64,000 bases of DNA. It comes from Domibacillus aminovorans (GTDB lineage: Bacteria; Bacillota; Bacilli; Bacillales; Domibacillaceae). The notes beneath the pieces were generated by a model. It ran no database searches. It was not told the DNA's origin and saw only the letters and a list, made by a program, of their open reading frames with translations. The stretch covers positions 55,637-119,636 of the forward strand of contig NZ_LQWY01000021.1 of NCBI RefSeq assembly GCF_001643235.1. Reading direction: 5' to 3'. The position numbers were made by a program, and so were the translations under genes. This document shows positions 29,494 to 38,449 of this stretch, in pieces (position 1 is the first letter of the stretch; every line of letters begins with the position of its first letter).

Positions 29494-31926
29494 TTAGTTA
29501 GTCATCGCAGTGGATTTGGTCATAATTTTGGCTGTGTAACGTTGTCCAAAGTATTCAATACTTAATTCGCTCTCTTTATTTACAGACTTAGGTGATAACA
29601 GCGCATACACCATTCCTTTACCTATGCTGTATTCATATCCAGCGCTTGTCACAAATCCAGCAACCTTCCCTTCATCAAACACCGGTTCATACCCCATCAC
29701 AACGATTGACGGATCATCCAGCAGTAATGTAGTTAACAATCGTTTAGGGCCCTTTTCTTTACGGTCAATCAATGCTTTTTTCCCGATGAACGTTTGTTTA
29801 TTAAGGTCGACCATATGATCAAGTCCCACTTCATACGGATCATGTTCACTCCAGAAGTCTTTACCGTTTCTTAATGAAAGAGATTCGATCCGGAGATTTT
29901 CAAGAGCTCGGTCACCTACAGGAATGAGCTGATATTCGCGTCCTGCTTCAAATAGTGCATCCCAAAGCTGTAATCCTTGATCGGAAGTTGTGAAAAACTC
30001 CCATCTCTCTGTACCCGCATAAGAATCGTACACAGCGAGGACTGGAACATTTCCAATAAATACTTCTTTGGCTCGCCCGATCTCCCACTCACTTCTTACA
30101 AATATCTGGGGATCAAGGGAATACATAATCTCGCTCGCTTTTGCACCCATTACACCAAGGCCGCACATTCCAGCTGTTAGATCTTGGATCACAATCCGGC
30201 TTGATACTGGTAAATGTTTTTTTATCCAGCTTGCTTCAACTGCCCCTGTACAAAGAACAAAGAATGTTGAAGCTGCTGTACGAATGACCTTTATTTCATC
30301 TTTTATACCTGCTAACTCATGCAGCATCAATGTACTCGTCACATGCCCGATCGGAACATCCATATTGCTGGTTGTCAGTTGTTGTAAAAACTCAAGCGCT
30401 CCTTCACCACGGACTTCCAACCGCTTTTTCACTGCTGTCCCATCATAAAGTCCAGCATGTTGACGTGTATGAAGTTGCTCAGCCTCGATAATTGGTGACC
30501 AATATTCGGCTGCCCATCCTTCCCGCTTTAAAATGGTTTTTTCATATTTTGCAACGAGCCAATCATTTGCTTCATACCATTGCGGCTGCTCCCAGCCAGA
30601 TTTTTCGTTAAAATAAGCCCCTAATGTTTTTTGACGTATATAATATGGACTCACACGCATGTCGCGCGATGTTTCCGGTGGCATGAACGGATGATGAACA
30701 TCGTATACTTTTTCATAATTTTCAATCGAACGCTTTTTATAATAAGCAGGGCTCTGTGCGTAAGTGTCAAAACGATTAATATCACACAACTCTAAATCAA
30801 GGGTCGGCGCTCCATTTATAATCCATTCAGCCATTTGTTTGCCCACACCAGCGGAATGGGTTACCCAAATAGCTTCTGCCACCCAAAATCCGCGTACTTT
30901 TTGTGATTCTCCCAGTAAGGGCATTCCATCAGGTGTAAATGAGAAGATCCCATTTATTCCTCTTTTCACACCTGCTTGTTTTAACCCTGGAATAAGTTTT
31001 TGAGCATCTTGCCAAGGCTTTTCAAAAAAATCTTCAGGTGTAAACTGCTTTACAGATGGCATCTCTTTTGCTTCACCATATTTTGTGATTTCACTGACCT
31101 CGACAGGCAATGGGCGATGCTGATAAGATCCAATGCCTATCCCATTGAATACTTGGCGGAAATACATAGCATTGTCTTGATCTCGGATAAGCGGCGCTGT
31201 TACTTCTTCAGTTTCATCAGCTAATTCTTGTAAATCATTCGAAAAAACATATTGATGAGCGATTGGTTGAAGAGGAATAGTGACTCCTACCATTTCTCCA
31301 ATGCGCGGTCCCCAGAATCCGGCACAGCAAATAATCAAGTCCACTTCAAATCTTCCAGCACTTGTTTCCACTGCTTTTACCTGACCATCCACAACCTCGA
31401 TGTCCGTTACTTCTGTATGGCCGTAAAACTTAGTCCCACATGATTCCGCAAAACTAGCCATTTCATCTATTGCACGAAGTGGTTTGGCAATTCCATCTGA
31501 CGCTACATACAGTCCACCTAAAATTTCATCTGGATTGATTAGTGAATTTTTTTGAGCACATTCTTCTGGGGTAAGAATATTTGCCTCCATTCCCCATGAT
31601 CTTCCTACACCTGCTTTTCGTTTCAAATCTTCCAACCGTTCCTCTGTATTGGCAACTTCAAGACTCCCTACAGAATAGAAAGAAGGTTGATCTTTATTAC
31701 TTAATTCTTTGAAAGTCTCTACTGTTTGATTAGCTAACGTTGTCAACACTTTAGAAAAGCCAAGTTGAAACACAAGCCCTGGAGCATGCGATGTGGATCC
31801 CCCTGTTTCAAATAACGGACCTTGTTCAATAACTGTGATGTTTCGTTGCCCCATTTTGTTCAAATAATAAGCGGTACTACATCCAACAACACCGGCGCCA
31901 ATGATGATAATTTTCTTTTGCTCCAT
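29494..31926 (-). CDS. Dimethylglycine dehydrogenase-like FAD/folate enzyme
   Basis: An 810-residue two-part enzyme. The N-terminal DAO domain starts IIIIGAGVVGCSTAYYLNKM, with GSTSHAPGLVFQLGFS (position of the flavin-linked His in relatives). It is followed by a linker (SPYYIRQKTLGAYF) and GcvT-like folate domains from about residue 430 (LYDGTAVKKRLEVRGEGA, GDRALENLRIE, GFVTSAGYEYSIGKG). Mammalian DMGDH, sarcosine dehydrogenase and bacterial DMG oxidases share this layout. It would demethylate dimethylglycine to sarcosine and pass the methyl carbon to THF. It is transcribed away from the BCCT gene; an exact cre match lies about 150 bases upstream. Confidence 0.88.
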   Translation of the reverse strand: MEQKKIIIIGAGVVGCSTAYYLNKMGQRNITVIEQGPLFETGGSTSHAPGLVFQLGFSKVLTTLANQTVETFKELSNKDQPSFYSVGSLEVANTEERLEDLKRKAGVGRSWGMEANILTPEECAQKNSLINPDEILGGLYVASDGIAKPLRAIDEMASFAESCGTKFYGHTEVTDIEVVDGQVKAVETSAGRFEVDLIICCAGFWGPRIGEMVGVTIPLQPIAHQYVFSNDLQELADETEEVTAPLIRDQDNAMYFRQVFNGIGIGSYQHRPLPVEVSEITKYGEAKEMPSVKQFTPEDFFEKPWQDAQKLIPGLKQAGVKRGINGIFSFTPDGMPLLGESQKVRGFWVAEAIWVTHSAGVGKQMAEWIINGAPTLDLELCDINRFDTYAQSPAYYKKRSIENYEKVYDVHHPFMPPETSRDMRVSPYYIRQKTLGAYFNEKSGWEQPQWYEANDWLVAKYEKTILKREGWAAEYWSPIIEAEQLHTRQHAGLYDGTAVKKRLEVRGEGALEFLQQLTTSNMDVPIGHVTSTLMLHELAGIKDEIKVIRTAASTFFVLCTGAVEASWIKKHLPVSSRIVIQDLTAGMCGLGVMGAKASEIMYSLDPQIFVRSEWEIGRAKEVFIGNVPVLAVYDSYAGTERWEFFTTSDQGLQLWDALFEAGREYQLIPVGDRALENLRIESLSLRNGKDFWSEHDPYEVGLDHMVDLNKQTFIGKKALIDRKEKGPKRLLTTLLLDDPSIVVMGYEPVFDEGKVAGFVTSAGYEYSIGKGMVYALLSPKSVNKESELSIEYFGQRYTAKIMTKSTAMTN

Positions 31927-32076
31927 AACTTTTCATCCCACTTCCTTTGGATAACTATAGTAAATAGTGTCGTTATCCTTATTATTTTTTATGGGTCATC
32001 AATTCCATTTACATCTACAATTACTCCTTTAAGATCAGCAGCTTGTTATTCATCTCCCATCTATAAACTTGTTTAA

Positions 32077-32091
32077 TGTAACCGTTTTCAA
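32077..32091 (-). promoter_or_regulatory. Candidate CcpA site (cre) upstream of the dehydrogenase
   Basis: TTGAAAACGGTTACA on the minus strand fits the consensus WTGNAANCGNWNNCW at every position. Confidence 0.6.
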
Positions 32092-32282
32092 AAATTGTGT
32101 TTGAAATTCGAGGAGACTGTTAGATCTTTTGGATTAATAATTAAAACTCCCTTTTTAAAAAAGATTTTTTTCAAATTCATCAACCCCTTTTGTAATCGTG
32201 ATTATTTTATAATTAAGATAATAACAGGCTTGGGCAATATTGTAAACATAGTTTTTGTAATTTTTTAAATATTTAAAAATTA

Positions 32283-32312
32283 TTTACATTACAATCGCAA
32301 TTATGTTATAGT
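32283..32312 (+). promoter_or_regulatory. Candidate sigma-A promoter for the BCCT gene
   Basis: TTTACA (32283-32288), an 18-base spacer and TATAGT (32307-32312), in an AT-rich stretch 175 bases before the transporter start. A cre match follows at 32351, which would place it early in the transcript. Confidence 0.45.
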
Positions 32313-32350
32313 CATGATTATTATTTGGCAAAAAAATCAAGAAAGGAGCA

Positions 32351-32365
32351 TTGGAAGCGCTTACT
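32351..32365 (+). promoter_or_regulatory. Candidate CcpA site (cre) upstream of the BCCT gene
   Basis: TTGGAAGCGCTTACT matches WTGNAANCGNWNNCW at every position and has the palindromic AAGCGCTT core. Position downstream of the promoter would suit a roadblock repressor. Confidence 0.65.
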
Positions 32366-32488
32366 AAATGAACAGGAGGGAATTAGATGAAAGTGAAAAC
32401 CTTTTGAAAAAGAAGTGACAGATTATTAGATTCCGGTACGACAAATGAGCAAAAGCTCAATTTCGGTAATAGAAAAGGAGGAGATTTT

Positions 32489-34015
32489 TTGAATACCAAC
32501 AGTATTTATAAAAATAGCGTTTTTTATGTTTCTATTCTGATAACCGGTGTTTTTATTATTTGGGGAATCTTTTTTACTGAAAACCTCACAAAGGTCACCA
32601 CTGCTTTTTTCAATGGAACGATTAATCACTTTGGATGGGTTTATCTCAGTTCTGCCCTGTTCTTTGTGCTGTTTGCTTTTTATCTATTATTCTCTAAATA
32701 TGGTCGTATTAGGCTTGGAAAGGAATCAGACAGACCAGAATTTAAGACGGGTTCCTGGCTGGCGATGTTATTTGGTGCCGGAATGGGGATAGGAATTGTA
32801 TATTATGCTGTTGCGGAGCCTGTACTTCATTACACGAGTCCGCCTATCGGAAAAGGGTATACCGATACTGCAGCTGCTGAAGCAATGAAGTATACATTTT
32901 TCCATTGGGGCTTACAACCCTGGGGTATTTACGCAGTTATTGGTTTAGCATTTGCGTTTTTTCAATTTAACAGAGGCCTGCCTGCATCAGTCAGTTCCGT
33001 TTTTTATCCTGTTTTGAAGGATAAAATTTATGGTCCCATCGGAAAAACGATCGATATCCTTGCTGTTGTTGCCACTGTATTTGGTATAGCGACATCTTTG
33101 GGTTTAGGTACAATGCAAATTACAGCTGGTCTTAACCACTTATTTAACGTGCCAGATACCCTAACAATTCAAATCATCGTTATAGCTGTAGCAACCGTTC
33201 TTTTTTTAATCTCTATAACTACAGGATTAAAGCGTGGTATTAAATATTTATCAAATACCGCCATAATCCTATCGTTTACAATGATGGCATTGATCATGAT
33301 AGTCGGTCCCACATCTTCCATTTTTAAAGTACTGTTCGATACGACGGGCAGCTATTTTAATGATTGGCTTGACATGAGTTTAAGTCTACAACCATTCGGT
33401 GAAGGTGAATGGATTAATGGCTGGACCTTGTTCTACTGGGCTTGGTGGATCGCATGGGCACCATTTGTGGGAATGTTTATTGCCCGGATTTCAAAAGGAA
33501 GAACAATAAGCCAGTTTATAACTGGGGTACTCATCGTACCGGCACTTGGTACATTCGTTTGGCTTTCCATCTTTGGTGGATCGGCTCTTCATATCATTCA
33601 TAACTTGGGAAACCCTGAATTAGCCACCCAAATTACTTCCAATCTTTCATTGTCAATCTTTAGTTTTTTCGATTATCTTCCACTAAGTTCACTGTTAAGT
33701 ATCCTAGGTTTTACAGTCGTGGCAGTTTATTATATTACAGTAGCAGATACAGCCACTTATGTACTAGGCATGCTTTGTGAGGGAGGAAAATTAAATCCTT
33801 CCAATAAAATTAAAATTACATGGGGCGTTATTCAGTCATTGGTTGCCGTGGTACTGCTATTAGCTGGTGGTCTAGAGGTACTGCAAAAAGTCTCTATTGC
33901 TGCTGCATTCCCATTCGCTATTGTTATGCTTCTCATGTGTTGGTCCTTGATAAGGGAACTAAGAAATGAAGTTGATATTAACAAGAAAAGTGTAAAAGAA
34001 GAAAAAGCCAGTTAA
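32489..34015 (+). CDS. BCCT-family transporter (betaine/choline/carnitine)
   Basis: A 508-residue membrane protein with about 12 helices. Family signatures are LFGAGMGIGIVYYAVAEP, FHWGLQPWGIYAVIGLAFAF and the Trp-rich GWTLFYWAWWIAWAPFVGMF followed by IARISKGRT. It takes up a quaternary amine with Na+ or H+. Divergence from the dimethylglycine dehydrogenase points to glycine betaine or a close relative. The short N- and C-termini lack the long charged tails of osmosensing members such as BetP, in keeping with a nutritional role (inference). The start is TTG after AAAGGAGGAG. Confidence 0.92.
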   Translation: MNTNSIYKNSVFYVSILITGVFIIWGIFFTENLTKVTTAFFNGTINHFGWVYLSSALFFVLFAFYLLFSKYGRIRLGKESDRPEFKTGSWLAMLFGAGMGIGIVYYAVAEPVLHYTSPPIGKGYTDTAAAEAMKYTFFHWGLQPWGIYAVIGLAFAFFQFNRGLPASVSSVFYPVLKDKIYGPIGKTIDILAVVATVFGIATSLGLGTMQITAGLNHLFNVPDTLTIQIIVIAVATVLFLISITTGLKRGIKYLSNTAIILSFTMMALIMIVGPTSSIFKVLFDTTGSYFNDWLDMSLSLQPFGEGEWINGWTLFYWAWWIAWAPFVGMFIARISKGRTISQFITGVLIVPALGTFVWLSIFGGSALHIIHNLGNPELATQITSNLSLSIFSFFDYLPLSSLLSILGFTVVAVYYITVADTATYVLGMLCEGGKLNPSNKIKITWGVIQSLVAVVLLLAGGLEVLQKVSIAAAFPFAIVMLLMCWSLIRELRNEVDINKKSVKEEKAS

Positions 34016-34098
34016 AGTATAGGAAATGTAATCCTAATTGGGAATAAAATGGACACAAAAAGGTTCTAAGATAAGTGTCAGGACAATTGCAGTTAGAT

Positions 34099-34136
34099 AA
34101 CAAAAACGGAGGGTTCGCCCTCCGTTTTTGTTTTTG
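34099..34136 (+). terminator. Perfect terminator after the BCCT gene
   Basis: A 15-bp stem including AACGGAGGG and CCCTCCGTT around a TTCG tetraloop, followed by GTTTTTG. Confidence 0.92.
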
Positions 34137-34256
34137 GTGCGCTCTAGCATGGGCGCAGTCTATAAGGTGCATGTCCCGAACCGTGAAGGCAGTAGTAGCC
34201 ATTACTTAACGCAAGGGTGTCTATGGTGATATGGTATATAATGGAATCAAGGAGGG
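34137..34256 (+). mobile_element. Group II intron, 5' end fragment
   Basis: Beginning GTGCGC, exactly after the terminator T tract, come GGGCGCAGTC, AAGGTGCATGTCCC, AGTAGTAGCC, TTAACGCAAGGGTGTC and GGTGATATGG. This string of short blocks matches the conserved domain I start of bacterial group II introns. No reverse transcriptase or domain V/VI follows; transporter debris starts within a few bases. Sites just behind terminators are typical of class C introns. The fragment cannot splice. Confidence 0.7.
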
Positions 34257-34261
34257 ATTCT

Positions 34262-34677
34262 TATAGGGATTGCAGTCTTGGGGCATCTATACATTTCTTG
34301 GTCTTAGCTTCGCGTATTTCCGATACTGCAAAATCTACCTGGATTAATTAGCTCTATTTTTTATCCCATCCTTGGGAAGCGGATTCACGGTCCTATGGGT
34401 AAAACGATTGATGTATTAGCTATTGTAGCTACTATTTTTGGCGTTGCTACCTCTTTGGGATTAGGAGCTTTACAAATTTCCAGCGGCGTTAACTATCTCT
34501 TTGATATACCTAACAATATTATCAACCAAATTATCATTATTATTTACCGGTTCCGCTTTTGTCGGCATTGACCGGGTGATGATAGTGTTATCTAACATCA
34601 ATATTTTACTAGCCGTTTTGCTCATGACTCTTGTTGTAATATTAGGACCAACCGCTCAAATGGTTATTAAAAAATAA
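34262..34677 (+). pseudogene. Decayed internal fragment of a BCCT transporter
   Basis: Conceptual translation across frameshifts gives LQSWGIYTFLGLSFAYF, then KTIDVLAIVATIFGVATSLG, LGALQISSGVNYLFDIPNN and LLMTLVVILGPTAQMV. These align with residues about 150-285 of the intact BCCT protein encoded just upstream. Start, both ends and reading frame are lost. It is probably a former second transporter gene. Confidence 0.85.
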
Positions 34678-34699
34678 CTTTTTAGGGTAACCAGAGTGA

Positions 34700-34729
34700 A
34701 CCTCGTTGGATTTTAACGAGGTCTTTTTA
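34700..34729 (+). terminator. Terminator after the transporter remnant
   Basis: ACCTCGTT pairs with AACGAGGT around seven bases, followed by CTTTTT. Confidence 0.8.
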
Positions 34730-34855
34730 CAAACTTAAAATAAAATTTTGTTGAAATAATACCCGGACTTCAAAATGTTTCATTAAATTTGTTTGCTTTT
34801 TTAGAAAATTAAATCCATCACGACCTATTAGGAGAATATGGAGATCCCTTATCTC

Positions 34856-35527
34856 TCACATCAAATGATCTTTTAATGGCGTGGTATTACGAATATGATT
34901 GACCGTTGCTTCTGTTGCTTCATCGACTGTATAGGCAGTTCTGTTATTAATCAGCATCGTAAGCATACCTTGCCAAATTAAATAATGACATTCTGCGATT
35001 CGTTCAGTATGCGCTTCTTGAATATATCCTTCTTTGATACACTCATTCAAGGCAATAACTGTTCTCTTTGATAAATTGGCTTCTAAAAGCATCTCCTTTA
35101 CACCATCTGGAAATTCTACCAAATCAGTTGGGGAGTATGCATAATACTGTGTCATGTTAATCGGATGCGTACCTAAATTAGCTGAAAATACAGCATAGTA
35201 GATTTTGGGCGATTCAAAAGAATATTTACAAAAGCATTCCCAAATCAAAAAATACCTTTCCAAAGGGTTTTTTGATTTCTCAATGTATTTTGGTAAAGCA
35301 TCCGTATATTTTTTTACAAAGCTCATAGAAGCAAAGAAAATGAGATGGGATAAGTCTTCAAAGTAGTTATAAATGGTTGCACTGTTATACCCAGCTAAAT
35401 CAGCAATCTTCCTTATTGTAACTTTATCAACCCCTTCTTTTTCGATAATGTCAGCAGTTGCGTTAATGAAGTAAGACATCATGCGAGCAGTTTGCTTTTC
35501 CTTGTTTTTTTCTGTTTGTTTTTTCAA
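34856..35527 (-). CDS. TetR/AcrR-family transcriptional regulator
   Basis: A 223-residue protein. The N-terminal helix-turn-helix (about 28-65) reads IIEKEGVDKVTIRKIADLAG followed by YNSATIYNYFEDLSHLI, the usual TetR pattern. The C-terminal ligand domain is helical and aromatic-rich, so a small hydrophobic or amine effector is possible. It lies beside the transporter cluster on the opposite strand with no obvious operator seen; the target is unknown. Confidence 0.88.
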   Translation of the reverse strand: MKKQTEKNKEKQTARMMSYFINATADIIEKEGVDKVTIRKIADLAGYNSATIYNYFEDLSHLIFFASMSFVKKYTDALPKYIEKSKNPLERYFLIWECFCKYSFESPKIYYAVFSANLGTHPINMTQYYAYSPTDLVEFPDGVKEMLLEANLSKRTVIALNECIKEGYIQEAHTERIAECHYLIWQGMLTMLINNRTAYTVDEATEATVNHIRNTTPLKDHLM

Positions 35528-35662
35528 TCTTTAACACCTCGAAATCACCATAATTAATTTTGAATGTAACATAAAATAATTAGTGTGTAGTCTATAATCA
35601 TGAATTGTTCTGGGATGATTACCGCTAATCTCCCTTTACCTTGTAATGATCTCTAACGCTTT

Positions 35663-35785
35663 TTAATAATTGATTGTATTCTTTTGATTTGGCACACCCT
35701 GTGACGTATTAGACAACAATAAGCGTACATCTAAGTTAATATTCATTAAACCTTTCCTCTTTATCACAACAAAAAACACCTTCAC
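35663..35785 (-). CDS. Very small hypothetical ORF, related to the one at 36061
   Basis: A 40-codon frame from GTG, with a weak ribosome site. Its product begins with KVFFVVIKRKGL and continues NINLDVRLL, which lines up with VFFIKTKKKELF...DINVDVRKL of the ORF at 36061-36264. Likely a decaying relative. It sits in a 940-base gap (35528-36467) that otherwise shows only an inverted AAACAC/GTGTTT pair (about 35773-35860). Confidence 0.25.
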   Translation of the reverse strand: MKVFFVVIKRKGLMNINLDVRLLLSNTSQGVPNQKNTINY

Positions 35786-36060
35786 CAATTCTCTGTAAGT
35801 CTCAATAGTGATTTCTTAATCGGCTATTGACCGTTACTCTAAACGAGTGAAAGTGTTTAGTTTACGCTGTCAATTTGCATTATGTATGACGGATTTGAGT
35901 CCTCGACCGCATAGAAACAAAACATGTCTATACATATAAAAGCATTTGTTTATATCACTGTTCATTTCGTTAGCTGAGGAAGCGGTCACTTTTCGCACTT
36001 AGACCGTTATTAACTTACTTCTATTATAATGGCCTAATGTTAATTAAACAACAAACTAAA

Positions 36061-36264
36061 TCAAACGTCTCTTTTAAAAGAAGGCTGTTCCCCATCTTTA
36101 AAAGACATTGAGTGATGATTGAAAGAAGCATTAGAACATTTAATTATCACATAGGAAAATGCTACTAATAGTAGATCCTTATCATTTTCTGCTGCCAATT
36201 TCCGTACATCAACATTTATATCAAATAGCTCTTTTTTCTTAGTCTTTATAAAAAATACCTCCAT
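36061..36264 (-). CDS. Small hypothetical protein (67 aa)
   Basis: An ATG-started frame of 67 codons without a clear upstream ribosome site; GGAGG lies inside its first codons. The product is mixed charged and hydrophobic (LLLVAFSYVIIKCSNASFN). Partial likeness to the neighbouring 40-codon ORF supports a real origin for both. The family is not recognised. Confidence 0.35.
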   Translation of the reverse strand: MEVFFIKTKKKELFDINVDVRKLAAENDKDLLLVAFSYVIIKCSNASFNHHSMSFKDGEQPSFKRDV

Positions 36265-36467
36265 TTTACTTCAACTAATCTTTTCTCCTCAACATACTGA
36301 ATAGTTACAAGATTTGATAAAAGTTGGTAATTTTATGTATAGCTTTAATGTAATCGCCAACTTATAATAGAAACATTAGTATTCTATTAATTCTGATGAC
36401 AATTAGATATTGCGCTCAAATTTACATGAATTTTTGTGCTTTTTGCATACATAAAGGAGGAACTTTA

Positions 36468-38177
36468 ATGATTACAGTAAGAGAAGCAATACTTCTAACA
36501 GAATTAAATAATGTAACAGTTCGTGCCGGAAAAAGAGGGTTGTTCCGGAAAATACGCTGGGCACATGTTATTGATCATGATGATATGAGGCACTTCCTTG
36601 AAGGGGGTGAATTACTTTTAACCTCCGGACAAGTATGGCCTCAAGATAAACCTTCCGAAGACAGGCTTCTTAAAGGGTTTTTACAGCATCAAATTTCCGG
36701 TATTTTGTTTGCAACAGGCCGTTATCTAGATGAATGTCCCCCATCTGTTTTGGAATTTGGGGAAAAATATGCTATCCCTATTTTAGAAGTACCCTTTCAC
36801 GTGCAATTCGTTAAACTAACCCATTCTATTCACCAAGAAATTGTAAAGCGGGAGTATAGAAAAAAAGAATTAACCGCAAAGCTTCCTTTGAAGTTAACCG
36901 AAAAATTAGGATCTTCAAACAGCAGTATGGATGTGTGTCGCAACCTTGCCAATCATTTTAATTGTCCCGCTGTAATTACTGATCCTATGAACAAAGTTTT
37001 GGATAAAATCATTCCAGCTGAAGAAAAACGTATAAATCTTCCTCAAACAATGGATCATCTCATCAAGCTATTAAATGAACGTTCGGTTGATCATCTACAT
37101 GAAAACGAACCAATCATAGCAGAGGGACAGCCTATAAATGTATCAACTAAAACTTCTCCTTATGCAATGGCTGTACCACTTCAAATTGAAGGAAACTATT
37201 CGAGAACTCTTTGGCTTCTCAACTTTTATCAGCCGTTAAATGAAACACATGCGCTTGCCCTTAAGTATGCGGCCACTGTTCTTTTAGATATCCACCTAAA
37301 TCAACAAATCGTAGGGGTTACAAATAAACAATTTAGAACAGAGTTAATGGAATTACTATTTGAAAATCCAAAAACAGCCTCTATATTAATGAAAGATAGA
37401 ATGCATAAACTTGGATTGACCGCGAATGAGAATTGGATGGCAGGGTTTGTACTTCCTGGAATAAAGAAGATACCGCTCAGCTTATCCATAGAGTTGGATT
37501 TTTTGAGCAATGAATGTACAAATTGGATTCAGCAAACAGAAGGGATTGACGGCTTCTGTGCGGTATATGAAGGACGACTGACATTATTGATATCCTCTAG
37601 TCTTGAGTATTCGGAAATTAAAAACCATTTAAAAAATCTATATAGCCATGTGCAAACGATTTATAAGCAAATAGTTCCTGTTCTTGTGTTTGGCGAAATG
37701 AAGGCAGATTGGCTTTCTTTGGTTGAAAGCTATCAGGAGGCAAAGTCTCTAACTCCACTTGTTCAGTTTTCAGATCCTGCAGGAGGGGCCTACTTTGCAG
37801 AGGAATCACGGGGGGAGTTGCTTCTTTATGGAGGCATGGATTCAGCTAAAGCCCAGGAATTTCGAAACCTTATCTTACCAGAGGAGCTTCTTTCTGAACG
37901 AGGTTCAGTACTCTATGAAACGCTAAAATGTCTCGCAGCCCATAACTATAATCGCGAAATCGTGGCTAAAGCTTTACATATTCACCGGAATACTCTTCGA
38001 TATCGAATTGATCGGATCGAACATTATTTAGAGGATAGTTTATCTTCCTCAAAATGCCAATTTTGGATCCAAATCGCTTTAGCTCTTGAGTCGCTTGCGG
38101 ATCATATCCACGGATATTCTTTGGAAACAGATGATGATAAACTCATAGAGGGAGCATCTCCCCCCACTATCTTATAA
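36468..38177 (+). CDS. PucR-family transcriptional regulator
   Basis: About 569 residues. The N-terminal PucR domain reads MITVREAILLTELNNVTVRA, with WAHVIDHDDMRHFLEGGELL and ISGILFATGRYLDECP. The middle is a GAF/CdaR-like region. The C-terminus is the helix-turn-helix AAHNYNREIVAKALHIHRNT followed by LRYRIDRIEHYL. Relatives activate purine, allantoin, gamma-aminobutyrate or proline use. The frame is open from 36396, but ATG 36468 follows AAAGGAGG and is chosen. It could control the betaine or the hydantoinase cluster flanking it; the sequence does not decide. Confidence 0.88.
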   Translation: MITVREAILLTELNNVTVRAGKRGLFRKIRWAHVIDHDDMRHFLEGGELLLTSGQVWPQDKPSEDRLLKGFLQHQISGILFATGRYLDECPPSVLEFGEKYAIPILEVPFHVQFVKLTHSIHQEIVKREYRKKELTAKLPLKLTEKLGSSNSSMDVCRNLANHFNCPAVITDPMNKVLDKIIPAEEKRINLPQTMDHLIKLLNERSVDHLHENEPIIAEGQPINVSTKTSPYAMAVPLQIEGNYSRTLWLLNFYQPLNETHALALKYAATVLLDIHLNQQIVGVTNKQFRTELMELLFENPKTASILMKDRMHKLGLTANENWMAGFVLPGIKKIPLSLSIELDFLSNECTNWIQQTEGIDGFCAVYEGRLTLLISSSLEYSEIKNHLKNLYSHVQTIYKQIVPVLVFGEMKADWLSLVESYQEAKSLTPLVQFSDPAGGAYFAEESRGELLLYGGMDSAKAQEFRNLILPEELLSERGSVLYETLKCLAAHNYNREIVAKALHIHRNTLRYRIDRIEHYLEDSLSSSKCQFWIQIALALESLADHIHGYSLETDDDKLIEGASPPTIL

Positions 38178-38300
38178 TTTTCTATTCATCCCATCAACAG
38201 AGCTTCGTGGAGTAAAGTGATTAACCCCTTTAAATACTCATAGTTACTGTCAAAAACCTTAAGCTGATTGTGAGTTTTTCACATGAGGTTCAATGAAAGA

Positions 38301-38338
38301 GCCTGTTTTGAAAAAAGAGTAAACAAAACAGGCCTTAA
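38301..38338 (+). terminator. Terminator after the PucR-type gene
   Basis: GCCTGTTTT pairs with AAAACAGGC; a short TTAATT tail follows. Confidence 0.65.
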
Positions 38339-38449
38339 TTGTATTTAACTGTATTCCTTTTTTAACTATTAATACCCATTAAATAGGAAGGTTTATTCAT
38401 TCAGCATCAGATTCCAAACACCTTAATCACGAATGATCACTGTCAATTT

